This document shows positions 8,278-17,337 of a stretch of 64,000 nt of DNA, in pieces (positions within the stretch are counted from its first letter, which is position 1; every line of letters starts with the position of its first letter). A program made the translations under genes and the position numbers. The stretch covers positions 186,001 through 250,000 of the forward strand of contig JAMLGZ010000002.1 in assembly GCA_023957385.1 (NCBI GenBank), written 5' to 3'. The notes under the pieces are model-generated. The model did not search any database and was not told the DNA's origin. It was given only the letters and a program-made list of their open reading frames with translations. Source of the stretch: Brumimicrobium sp. GTDB lineage: Bacteria; Bacteroidota; Bacteroidia; Flavobacteriales_D; Crocinitomicaceae.

Positions 8278-8711
8278 TGACCTTTCTCCTTTAAGTCAGA
8301 TTGTTTTTAACAAAAGTTTTTTTGTTATTCAAAAAAATCAACTTATAATTGCTATAGTAATTAGAGTAATTTTCTAAAATATATTACTACTTTTTATAAA
8401 ACGTTGGTTAGGTAAATCAGAATTTATTAAGAAATAATTTCTCATGAAAAATAAAAATTGATAGGTTGTAACATACTTATGAATACTATGAAGGAAATAT
8501 GGTTTCTATCTATTCTTCTGTTTCTATTTGTACAGACTATTTTTTCATTTTCTCAAGATTTGCTGTCAGATACCTTCAAGATTTAGTATAAACAAAATCT
8601 TCAAAACAATGAAAATATTAATAAAGCAATTAAGAATATCCAGAACCAACTTTTCAAATAGAATAGGTTAGATAATTAAATCAAAATACTTTAAATTTAA
8701 AACTTATAACT
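8278..8711. other. 434-bp AT-rich gap
   Basis: Apart from the interrupted small ORF at 8479-8661 I see no gene or RNA here. There is an AT-only hairpin at 8309-8326 without a T tail. No TAnnTTTG box stands out before the subtilase ATG at 8712, so the promoter of that operon is not located. Confidence 0.6.
8479..8661 (+). pseudogene. small secreted-protein ORF interrupted by an in-frame TAG
   Basis: From the ATG at 8479 there are 35 codons forming a convincing signal peptide (MKEIWFLSILLFLFVQ core, then FSFSQ before the mature part), ending at TAG 8584-8586. The same frame continues for 24 more codons, a lysine/asparagine/glutamine-rich tail (YKQNLQNNENINKAIKN), to a second TAG at 8659. Either a short gene was broken by a nonsense mutation or only a 35-residue peptide is made. 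It precedes the subtilase operon by 50 bp. I recognise no family. Confidence 0.45.
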
Positions 8712-11700
8712 ATGAATACAATAATTAAAAAAATCGTTTTAGTCCTTACAATAGTTTTGCCAACAATGCTATTTAGTCAAGGACAACCCTACTTCTCGGA
8801 AAACTGGAGCAGAGAAGGAGGTGAAATGTCAGTGTTTTATAAAAATGCAACAACCACTGATAACCAACGAAATGTCTATGTCGCTGGTTCGACAATTAAC
8901 CCAATGGGTAATCACGACATTTTAATTCAAAAATTTAATCCAAAAGGCGACCTAATATGGGAACAGAGTTATAATGGGGCGGCCAATATGGACGATATAG
9001 CAGCAGATGTATTTGTTGATAACAATTACAATGTGTATGTTACAGGAGTCGCTATTCAAAATACAAGCAATGGACAAGACCTTGTTGTATTAAAATATGA
9101 TGGGAATGGTGTATTGAAATGGGATTATTTCTACGATAACAACGGCACTCCTACTCCCACAGATGTTGGAACGGCAATTACAGGAGATAATAATGGGAAT
9201 ATTTTTGTAACCGGAAGTAGTTTTGGAACAAATACGTTAGCAGATTATGTTGTATTAAAACTAAAAGCAAACAATGGTATCAAAATCTGGGAGAAAAGAT
9301 ATGATTTCAATGGCTTAAATGAAATACCTGCTAAAATTGAATTAAAAGGGAATAACCTATACGTATCAGGAGCTAGTCAAGTGGGGCCAAACAAATGGGA
9401 ATTGGCAACATTAATGTATAAGACTTCGGATGGTACATTATTAGGAGAAAGAAGAAGTGTTGGTAATGCAACGCAAGGGGTCAATGAGATTAACGATTTG
9501 ACTATTGATGATAATGGGGATATATATATTACTGGAGCCGTTAACAACCAAAATTCATTTGATATAGCAATTTATAAGTTGGATGAAAACCTTAATATTC
9601 TTTGGGAAAAACATTATGATGGATATGGAAATGATGACAAAGGAAATGGGATAAAAGTTGATAGCCAAGGAAATGTTTATGTTGCCGGAACAGTAGAAAC
9701 CAATAATGAAGGGAAGAATTATATTTTATTAAAATATAGTCAAAACGGAGACTTGCTATGGTCAAGGGAGTTTAATGGAAAAGAAAATACAGATGATGAG
9801 GCTACACAATTAGTAATAAGTAATAATAAAATATTTGTTACTGGTTTAGCTAAGAATTCAAGTCTCACCTCTTTTCAAACCTTGGTTTATAATGAAGATG
9901 GTTCTATATATACACAAGCAGAATTCACTAATCCAGATCAAAATGAAATGCCAACAGGAATTACTGTTGATTTAAGTGGAAATATTATTGTAATTGGTCA
10001 AACAGATTTAGGAAATGGAAATTATCGTGCAAGAACTGTAAAATACACCTTATATGAAAAACCGTTCGAACCCGTTTTTGAAAATGGAGAACCAAAATAT
10101 AATGCTAATGAAGTGATTATTCGATTTGATAGAAGTGTTGTAAATTTCCTGGCTATTGATAGAAAAGGTTTTACAGCCGGTATGCTAAGTGATTTTGTGA
10201 AACCGAACGTGATAACCGAGATGAGTAATAAGCTCGGGTTTGATGTTTCGAGATTGGAAACGTTTAAAATCCATAGAGGGATGACTACTGCCGATAGCTT
10301 GTCAATTACTCGTTTAGGTGACACTATTCAAGTGCCTGACTTCTGGGCATCATTAACGGTTAGACTACCAGAGAAAATAGATGAGCTTAAAGTCGTTGAT
10401 AGTTTAAATACTATTTCATTTAATATGGTTCATTACGCAGAACTTAATGGTATAATTCAACACACGAGTATTCCCAACGACTCTCTTGTAACAATAGAAC
10501 AAGCTGGTTTAATACCAACAAGTCAATATCCTGATGCACATATAAATATTAACCCTGCATGGGATATAGAAACAGGTTATTGGAATGTAAAAGTCGGCGT
10601 CTTTGATGATCCAATTTATTGGGTACATGAAGATTTTGGAGACGGAACATTTTTAGGGAGTAAAATAACTGATGGTTGGGACTTTTATAATAACGTTCAT
10701 GTTTCAACTGTACTTAGTCCTGGCAGCAGTCATGGTACTTCAGTGGCTGGTATTATTGGTGCATATAGGAATAATGGAATCGGTATTGCAGGAATTGCCG
10801 GTGGTGATGGTATAAATCCTGGGGTTCAATTAATTTCAATGGGAATTTTCAGTAGTGGAGATTTTAGCACAAACGCTAAAGCAAAAGAAGCAATAGTTAA
10901 AGGGTCTTTGAGCACTACAAATAATTATGGATACGGCATAAATATACAGAATCATTCCTGGGGTGGAACTCAACAAAGTCAGGAGATTAAAGAAGGAGTT
11001 AATACTGCTTGGAGAAATCATAGTATCTTTATTGCATCTAGAGGAAACGATGGGAGTAATGGGAATCCCATAGAATATCCCGCATGCTATGACGATAAAA
11101 AGGTTTTAAACGTTGGAGCTAGTGGAATAGATGGGAAGTACAAGGATGGAACAAATGGAGATATTCTCATCGGACAACAAACTAACGTATTTTGGTCATC
11201 TTCTTATGGAAATGGTGTTGATTTTATTGCACCAGGTTGCACCGAATTAGTAACCACACCTTATAATCCTATTTCACCATACTGGTGGCAAAATACGTCC
11301 TCAACCCCAAATAATTATTATACCTTTAATGGAACTTCTGCTGCCGCTCCTCATGTTGCGGGTGTGACGGCATTAATGTATAGTAAACATCATCTTGATA
11401 AAGGAGCTCCTAACAACTTAGCAACCGAAGATGTAGAGCATATATTGGAAAAAACTGCTAATAATAAACAAAATCCAGGTAGTTATGATCAAAAAAATGG
11501 ACACGGTTTAATCAATGCCTATGATGCTGCCGAAGAAGTGAATTTTCCAAAATACATTATTAAACATTCGGAAAATGTTACCCCCTCACAAACCACCTCT
11601 TCTGGCATGAATATCATACTAGCTAATAATGTAAATGGAATTGCCGCAGGTGCTTATAAAGCAGACAGAATCCAGGTTAATTGGACATATATTGACGTTC

Positions 11701-12254
11701 TTCCTACTTATCAAGAAATAATTGATTGGTGGCCATTAGAAGCTAGAACAATCAAAGGTGTTAGCGCAGTTGTTCCAGTTACTGGTGAAGAATGGATGGA
11801 TATAACACCAAATGTAACTATAGGCGGTAATGTTGCCGTTTTTAGTGTTCAAACTTTTGCTTGGTGGGTTAAGAAATCAAATGTTTCAGGGCAAGATATT
11901 AATAAATGGATCCCTAATGGAGGACCGTCAAATATGAGATTTGCATATTCTCTTCATATAAAAGATAATAGTGTAACATCTTTAAGTGAGAATGCATTTG
12001 AAAATAATGTGATTATTTATCCAAATCCAACGAATGAAATTCTAAATGTTTCTTTAGAATTTCAAAATTCTTCAAACACAACTTTGTTTATTTATGATAC
12101 ACAAGGAAAACTAATTGCGAATCCAAATTTGGGAATTAAGAACAAAGGAGAGCAAAATTTCACAATCAATATTTCAAATCTTCCTAAAGGAATGTATCTA
12201 TTAAAAATTGTTTCTGAGAACAATTCTATAACTAAAAAATTCATAAAAGAATGA
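8712..12254 (+). CDS. secreted S8 subtilisin-like serine peptidase with SBBP repeats and T9SS type A sorting domain
   Basis: The 1180-residue protein has a signal peptide ending near residue 23 (MLFSQG). Residues about 30-450 form SBBP-type beta-propeller repeats (recurring NVYVAGS, IFVTGSS, IYITGAV strands). The subtilase domain spans about 600-930 with the likely triad Asp632 (VGVFDD), His674 (SSHGTS) and Ser876 (NGTSAAAPH). Residues about 1100-1180 are a type A sorting domain (VIIYPNPTNE ... KGMYLLKI ... KKFIKE). It would cross the outer membrane by T9SS and be released or anchored at the surface. The gene overlaps the next one by 4 bp (ATGA), so it is probably made with the lipoprotein and barrel that follow. 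Confidence 0.93.
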   Translation: MNTIIKKIVLVLTIVLPTMLFSQGQPYFSENWSREGGEMSVFYKNATTTDNQRNVYVAGSTINPMGNHDILIQKFNPKGDLIWEQSYNGAANMDDIAADVFVDNNYNVYVTGVAIQNTSNGQDLVVLKYDGNGVLKWDYFYDNNGTPTPTDVGTAITGDNNGNIFVTGSSFGTNTLADYVVLKLKANNGIKIWEKRYDFNGLNEIPAKIELKGNNLYVSGASQVGPNKWELATLMYKTSDGTLLGERRSVGNATQGVNEINDLTIDDNGDIYITGAVNNQNSFDIAIYKLDENLNILWEKHYDGYGNDDKGNGIKVDSQGNVYVAGTVETNNEGKNYILLKYSQNGDLLWSREFNGKENTDDEATQLVISNNKIFVTGLAKNSSLTSFQTLVYNEDGSIYTQAEFTNPDQNEMPTGITVDLSGNIIVIGQTDLGNGNYRARTVKYTLYEKPFEPVFENGEPKYNANEVIIRFDRSVVNFLAIDRKGFTAGMLSDFVKPNVITEMSNKLGFDVSRLETFKIHRGMTTADSLSITRLGDTIQVPDFWASLTVRLPEKIDELKVVDSLNTISFNMVHYAELNGIIQHTSIPNDSLVTIEQAGLIPTSQYPDAHININPAWDIETGYWNVKVGVFDDPIYWVHEDFGDGTFLGSKITDGWDFYNNVHVSTVLSPGSSHGTSVAGIIGAYRNNGIGIAGIAGGDGINPGVQLISMGIFSSGDFSTNAKAKEAIVKGSLSTTNNYGYGINIQNHSWGGTQQSQEIKEGVNTAWRNHSIFIASRGNDGSNGNPIEYPACYDDKKVLNVGASGIDGKYKDGTNGDILIGQQTNVFWSSSYGNGVDFIAPGCTELVTTPYNPISPYWWQNTSSTPNNYYTFNGTSAAAPHVAGVTALMYSKHHLDKGAPNNLATEDVEHILEKTANNKQNPGSYDQKNGHGLINAYDAAEEVNFPKYIIKHSENVTPSQTTSSGMNIILANNVNGIAAGAYKADRIQVNWTYIDVLPTYQEIIDWWPLEARTIKGVSAVVPVTGEEWMDITPNVTIGGNVAVFSVQTFAWWVKKSNVSGQDINKWIPNGGPSNMRFAYSLHIKDNSVTSLSENAFENNVIIYPNPTNEILNVSLEFQNSSNTTLFIYDTQGKLIANPNLGIKNKGEQNFTINISNLPKGMYLLKIVSENNSITKKFIKE

Positions 12255-13261
12255 AACAATTAATAATAAATCATTTATATTCAAGCAACAAATTTGTTGC
12301 TTGGATATTATTTACATCAGTCATAATGTTTTTCTTGGGATGCAAGAAAGATTTGATACAAACAAATGAAAATACTAGCTCTTGTATTTCAATATCAGCC
12401 GAAAATTGTGGCAACCCTTTTGGTATGACTTATATATCAGCAGATACGATAGCTGGTGGTAGTAGTCGATGTTACTTCAATCCTAATAATGATAATGAAT
12501 TCCTTTATACAAAAGCAACGAAGATTGAAGGGGGGGCAGGTATTTCGAATTCAATGGGCATTTTTAAATATAACATTACAACGGGTCAATCGACTTTAAT
12601 CTATAATGGAGAAATTTGGAGTTTTCCAAAATGGAGTAAAAAAGATTGGATTATTTTTAATCTTCCAGATCAAAATATATATAAAGTTAAAAGTAATGGG
12701 GATAGTTTGACTCAGCTAACCTATCTTAATGATTTACATTCTCCTGAGTGGAATAATGATGGTACCCAATTTGTCGCTTTTTCGGCAAGTAATGCCTGGA
12801 CTTATCTATTTGATGAAAGCGGGAATATTCTTGATACACTGTATTTTAGTCATAGTCAACTGGGCAATTATCAGAACCCAAAATATATTATTGAAAACAC
12901 TATTCATATTTTATCATTTTTTAATATGGAAAATAAAGCAATCGAATATCAATTAGATTATTCATCATTATCTACTTCCTCAGTTTGGGGAAGTGTTTTT
13001 TGGCTAGATGACGAAACTGTTATATATTCCAATGAAAATGGTCTCAACCAATTTAATATTAATACAAAGGTTAATAAGATAATCAAGAAAAGTTGTAATG
13101 CTAGGATTTATTTGAGTGGTAATATTAATCAATCCAAAACAAAAATGATTTGGGAGCGAATCGATAGAAAATTAATTAACGATTGTACCATTGAATTCAG
13201 TAATCAAATCTACATTATGAATATTGACGGAACGAATGAACAAAAAATAGAAATTAAATAA
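12251..13261 (+). CDS. lipoprotein with TolB-like beta-propeller repeats
   Basis: The N-terminus has a long hydrophobic segment ending in the lipobox FFLGC, with Cys31 as the predicted lipidated residue followed by KKD. The rest (about residues 60-330) repeats blades such as FPKWSKKDWIIF and SPEWNNDGTQFVAF, ending in YIMNIDGTN, the usual pattern of TolB/PD40-type propellers. It has no catalytic residues that I recognise. Position between a secreted protease and a barrel, with a 4-bp overlap upstream and a 10-bp gap downstream, suggests a cell-envelope partner of one of them. That link is inference from context. Confidence 0.8.
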   Translation: MKQLIINHLYSSNKFVAWILFTSVIMFFLGCKKDLIQTNENTSSCISISAENCGNPFGMTYISADTIAGGSSRCYFNPNNDNEFLYTKATKIEGGAGISNSMGIFKYNITTGQSTLIYNGEIWSFPKWSKKDWIIFNLPDQNIYKVKSNGDSLTQLTYLNDLHSPEWNNDGTQFVAFSASNAWTYLFDESGNILDTLYFSHSQLGNYQNPKYIIENTIHILSFFNMENKAIEYQLDYSSLSTSSVWGSVFWLDDETVIYSNENGLNQFNINTKVNKIIKKSCNARIYLSGNINQSKTKMIWERIDRKLINDCTIEFSNQIYIMNIDGTNEQKIEIK

Positions 13262-13271
13262 CAGGTTAATT

Positions 13272-14036
13272 ATGAAAAAAGCATTATATATTACAATGTT
13301 AATAATTTTCAATTCTCTGAATATTTATGCTCAAAAAGATAAATTATCCTTTAGTTTTGGCTATGGAGTAAACACCTATTCAATGGGTAATATTAACGAG
13401 TTTTATATCGATTCTTTTGCTGCCAAACCCAATGTAAATATGTTGAATGACAATATTAAGAAAGGTAGTCAATATCAATTCTCTTTATTATATCAATCCA
13501 ATCGTCATTTTGATGTTGGTATATATGGCAGTTATCAATATGGAAATAGTAAATCCAAACCTTTTGTGACCGAAATAGATGAATGGGGGTTTCCTATTAA
13601 AGAGCATAAAGGTACTTTTGAATTACGAACAGAGGCTATTTCTGCTGGAATCTCAGCCACTTGGTATATTGACGGTCTTTTAAAATGGCATGAAAAAGAA
13701 ACAACACTAAATAGGTTTCATTTTGGCGTTGAAGTGAATGGAGGGATTGGTTTTTCAAAAGTATTGATAGATATGCGTTTCCCTACTCTTCCTTTCGCTT
13801 CAAGCTACGATTATTTTACCAGTCGAGATTTTCAAGGACAGTTTGGAGTTAAAGTAGAGTATGATTTTACAAAATCTCCAATATATACAACACTTGGAAT
13901 TCGATTAGGATATCAGTATTTCAAAACCAATTCGGTGAAAGATAGACTTGGAGAAGAATGGGTTGTAAATAAATATCCTATAAATTTAGACTTCTCTGGG
14001 TTTTATTTTGGTGTTTATTTGAAAATTGGAAAATAA
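13272..14036 (+). CDS. outer-membrane beta-barrel protein
   Basis: This 254-residue protein starts with a signal peptide (MKKALYITMLIIFNSLNIYAQ) and consists of alternating aromatic/polar strands (LSFSFGYGVNTYS, DVGIYGSYQYG, TLGIRLGYQYF) closing with FYFGVYLKIGK, whose aromatic C-terminal strand is typical of outer-membrane barrels. It lacks the NPAxAG motif of PorP/SprF and no specific family is evident. It is the last gene of the subtilase operon; no clear terminator follows in the 186-bp gap. Confidence 0.75.
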   Translation: MKKALYITMLIIFNSLNIYAQKDKLSFSFGYGVNTYSMGNINEFYIDSFAAKPNVNMLNDNIKKGSQYQFSLLYQSNRHFDVGIYGSYQYGNSKSKPFVTEIDEWGFPIKEHKGTFELRTEAISAGISATWYIDGLLKWHEKETTLNRFHFGVEVNGGIGFSKVLIDMRFPTLPFASSYDYFTSRDFQGQFGVKVEYDFTKSPIYTTLGIRLGYQYFKTNSVKDRLGEEWVVNKYPINLDFSGFYFGVYLKIGK

Positions 14037-14222
14037 AAGAAAATAATTTTTATGATTTTATTTTGATATGTTAGTGATCATAGCGGGGAGACAGCATTTT
14101 TTATCTTTTCTTTTTGTTACATTTTTTTTGGATAGTTATAAATTAGCTTCAATCTTTTACGCTGATAAATACTTGCATCTTTTTTGTTAAAAGCTTACCT
14201 TTAACATCCAATTTTTAAACTG

Positions 14223-16709
14223 ATGAAGATTTTTTCTATACTTATTGGTATATTCTTTACACAATTTCTATTTGCACAAACATCGCCAGAATTCAATTCT
14301 GCTCAAATTTTACACGAACTTAAAAAGTTAAATACAGTAGGTTCTGTATTGTATATTGCGGCACATCCCGATGATGAGAATACACGCTTGATTGCTTATT
14401 TAACCAATGAATTACATTTGCGTACCGGATATCTGTCTCTAACCCGTGGTGATGGTGGACAAAATCTTATTGGGACAGAACAAGGAGAAGCTCTAGGCTT
14501 GATTCGGACACAAGAATTATTAGCAGCGCGTAGAGTGGATGGTGCTGAACAATTTTTTACTCGAGCAAATGATTTTGGGTTTTCTAAGAATCCAGAGGAG
14601 ACCTTGAGTATATGGGATAAAGAAGAAATTTTATCTGATGTGGTATGGACGATACGTCAATTTAAACCTGATGTGATTATTTGTCGTTTTCCTACTACAG
14701 GTGAAGGTGGACATGGGCATCATACAACATCTGCTATACTTGCTGAAGAAGCATTTGATGCGGCAGCAAACCCCAATCGTTTTCCTGAACAACTAAAGGA
14801 AGTATCCGTTTGGCAAGCTAAACGTCTTTTCTGGAATACCTACAATTTTGGTATGATAAATACGACCTCCTCGAATCAAATGAAAATGGATGTGGGAGTT
14901 TATAATCCTTTGCTCGGGAAAAGTTATGGTGAGATTGCATCCATGAGTAGATCGCAACATAAAAGTCAAGGTTTTGGTGTAGCCATGCAGCGAGGAGAAG
15001 AGATAGAATATTTTAAATTTTTAAAAGGAGATTCCAAACCTGATAAGGACTTATTTGAAGGTATCAATTTTAAATGGGATAGATTTACAGAAACTGCTTA
15101 CTTGGATGATGCTATTCAAAAATGTATTGCGGAATTTAATCCCAGTCATCCAGAGAATTCCTTGGATCAATTAATAGGAATATACAAGGTGCTAGATGAA
15201 TTAAGAATAGGTCATTCTGATATGTCCTTTTGGGTAAATCAGAAGTTGGCAGCTTGTAAAAATTTGATTATTCAATGTGCAGGTCTGTGGATGGAAGCAT
15301 ATCCGAAAGATTATACTGTAGTTCCTGGTAATACAATACAGGTTACAGCTCAAATCTTAGTTAGAAATCCTGTACCTGTCCAGTTTAATGCGATTAGCTT
15401 TTTTAAGCAAACAAATAAGAGTATGAATAAGACTTTGAAGCAAAATATAATGGAAACAATTGAGCAGTCAGAGAAACTGCCGGGGAATTTAGCTTATTCT
15501 AATCCATATTGGTTGAATCAATCTCATTCCGTAGGAATGTATTCAGTAAATGATCAAATGTTAATCGGCAAACCTGAAAATGATTTTGCCGAAAAGGTTG
15601 TATTTGATATTACAATTAAAGATCTGAATTTACAAATTGAACGAGGACTTTCTTATAAATATACGGATCCAGTGAAAGGAGAAGTATATCGCCCTATGGA
15701 AGTATTACCTCCTGCAACAGTGAATATATCCAGTAATGTTTGGGTATTTAGTTCTACCGAGCCTAAGAAAATTGAATTTAAAGTTAAAGCGAATCAAGCA
15801 CGTGTGAAAGGATTAATTCAAGTCAAAGTTCCAGAAGGTTGGACCTTAGATTTGGAGGATGCTAATTTTGAAATTGCTGAAAAAAATGGAGAAGCTCAAA
15901 TAAATGGATACCTTCATCCATCCGATTCTGGTAAAGATGGAAAGCTGGAAGTTTCTTTACTGATCAATGAAAGAACCTATACTAAGAGTATTACACGTAT
16001 TGAGTATGACCATATTCCGTATCAATTCTTTTTATCGGATGCGACAGCTCAGTTAGTACATTTGGATTTAGTAAAAACAGGAACTAAGATTGGATATATT
16101 CCAGGGGCAGGAGATAAGGTAGCTGATAATCTCAAACAAATTGGATATGAGATTACTATATTGAATAATGAAGATTTGGATAAAATAGATTTAGCTCAAT
16201 TTGATGCTATTGTTACAGGAATTCGAGCCTATAATGTGAATACACATTTGCATATTTATCATGAGAAATTAATGAATTATGTGCATACAGGAGGGAACCT
16301 TATTGTTCAATACAATACGAATAACCGAATAGCTCCGCTTAAAGAGCAAATAGGACCTTTCCCTTTTGAAATTACAAATGGCCGTGTGACAGATGAAACA
16401 GCAGAAGTCAAATTTAATAACCCAAAGGCATCTGTTTTGAATGTGCCTAACAAGATAACAGAAGAGGATTTTAAGGGTTGGATTCAAGAGCGGGGATTAT
16501 ATTTTGCTGATAAGATAGACAGAAATTACGATGCTATTTTCTCTATGCATGACAAAGGAGAAAAGGATTTAAAAGGGAGTTTAATTATAGGTAAATACGG
16601 TAAAGGAAACTTTGTCTATACCGGACTAGCCTTCTTTAGAGAACTCCCAGCAGGTGTACCTGGAGCTTATCGCTTATTTGTGAATCTATTAAGTCTTCCC
16701 CAAAATTAA
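14223..16709 (+). CDS. secreted PIG-L/LmbE-type deacetylase
   Basis: An 828-residue protein with a signal peptide (cleavage near FLFAQ, residue 19). The deacetylase core begins with the zinc-site motif AAHPDDE at residues 46-52 and continues with TRGDGGQNLIG and the second histidine cluster HGHH at 164-167. PIG-L enzymes remove acetyl groups from N-acetylglucosamine-type sugars. The long C-terminal part (about residues 350-828) contains beta-sandwich-like sequence and a ThuA-like stretch (IGYIPGAGDKVADNLKQIG near 620) and fits the large Bacteroidota form of the family. A periplasmic or surface sugar deacetylase is the best reading; substrate unknown. It is a single gene, convergent with the cytochrome gene. 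Confidence 0.9.
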   Translation: MKIFSILIGIFFTQFLFAQTSPEFNSAQILHELKKLNTVGSVLYIAAHPDDENTRLIAYLTNELHLRTGYLSLTRGDGGQNLIGTEQGEALGLIRTQELLAARRVDGAEQFFTRANDFGFSKNPEETLSIWDKEEILSDVVWTIRQFKPDVIICRFPTTGEGGHGHHTTSAILAEEAFDAAANPNRFPEQLKEVSVWQAKRLFWNTYNFGMINTTSSNQMKMDVGVYNPLLGKSYGEIASMSRSQHKSQGFGVAMQRGEEIEYFKFLKGDSKPDKDLFEGINFKWDRFTETAYLDDAIQKCIAEFNPSHPENSLDQLIGIYKVLDELRIGHSDMSFWVNQKLAACKNLIIQCAGLWMEAYPKDYTVVPGNTIQVTAQILVRNPVPVQFNAISFFKQTNKSMNKTLKQNIMETIEQSEKLPGNLAYSNPYWLNQSHSVGMYSVNDQMLIGKPENDFAEKVVFDITIKDLNLQIERGLSYKYTDPVKGEVYRPMEVLPPATVNISSNVWVFSSTEPKKIEFKVKANQARVKGLIQVKVPEGWTLDLEDANFEIAEKNGEAQINGYLHPSDSGKDGKLEVSLLINERTYTKSITRIEYDHIPYQFFLSDATAQLVHLDLVKTGTKIGYIPGAGDKVADNLKQIGYEITILNNEDLDKIDLAQFDAIVTGIRAYNVNTHLHIYHEKLMNYVHTGGNLIVQYNTNNRIAPLKEQIGPFPFEITNGRVTDETAEVKFNNPKASVLNVPNKITEEDFKGWIQERGLYFADKIDRNYDAIFSMHDKGEKDLKGSLIIGKYGKGNFVYTGLAFFRELPAGVPGAYRLFVNLLSLPQN

Positions 16710-16724
16710 GGGAGCAGGTTTGAA

Positions 16725-17285
16725 TTATTCTCCTCCAATCATTTTAGAAGTGATTCCTTTATCTTTTCCCTTCTCTGCTAGAAATACACCCACAAAATGT
16801 AGTACGATGAAGATAGGAAAAAGATATACACCTAATTTATGGGTAGCTTCTATTGATTTATGAAGATCTGGGAAGAAATCTTGACGTAAACAAATACCTG
16901 TGAAAGCTGCCATAAATACGTATAGGTAAAAATATATGTATGTTAAACCCTGCATCTTTTCTTTCATAGAGGTGCTTCCTTTGAATGGATTCGGAAAACG
17001 TATTCCTTTGGCAATCATGTATATTACTCGTATTATAAAAGCTATAATCATAACATGAGCAAAAATCACATGCCATTCCCACATAGGCTCACGAAGTACC
17101 TTATACATTGCGTTTGATTGTTCTTTAGTTACCTCCAAATCTTGAGAATTTACTGCTGCGAAAACAGCTTTCTTTCCCATCCAATACATACGTAAGAAAC
17201 CAGTTACCAATAAAACAGGCATAGAAAATGCCATAACCCAATGTAGAAGTCTATGAAGAGCTGAGAATTTATTTTTTGTTTCCAT
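16725..17285 (-). CDS. cytochrome b561-type membrane protein
   Basis: The product (186 residues) has four hydrophobic segments, roughly residues 15-32, 70-92, 110-130 and 150-170. Histidines lie where b-type haem ligands are expected: His10/His15 in ALHRLLHW, His73/His77 near WEWHVIFAH, and His161 in FIVLHFVG. This matches the cytochrome b561/Ni-hydrogenase b-subunit fold used for quinone-linked electron transfer in the inner membrane. It is the last gene of a four-gene minus-strand set. Its electron partner is not obvious; the flavin/Fe-S oxidoreductase in the same set is a candidate only by position. Confidence 0.8.
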   Translation of the reverse strand: METKNKFSALHRLLHWVMAFSMPVLLVTGFLRMYWMGKKAVFAAVNSQDLEVTKEQSNAMYKVLREPMWEWHVIFAHVMIIAFIIRVIYMIAKGIRFPNPFKGSTSMKEKMQGLTYIYFYLYVFMAAFTGICLRQDFFPDLHKSIEATHKLGVYLFPIFIVLHFVGVFLAEKGKDKGITSKMIGGE

Positions 17286-17337
17286 GAAAATTTATTTTTA
17301 CGAATCTATGAATAATTGAAATAATATGAAGTGAATT

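Noticed and set aside
8309..8326. AT-only hairpin AACAAAA/TTTTGTT after the epimerase
   Set aside because: Seven A-T rich pairs with no following T run; too weak to call a terminator.
12729..12956. 75-codon plus-strand frame inside the propeller lipoprotein gene
   Set aside because: It is a shifted-frame shadow of a well-supported gene and has no family features.
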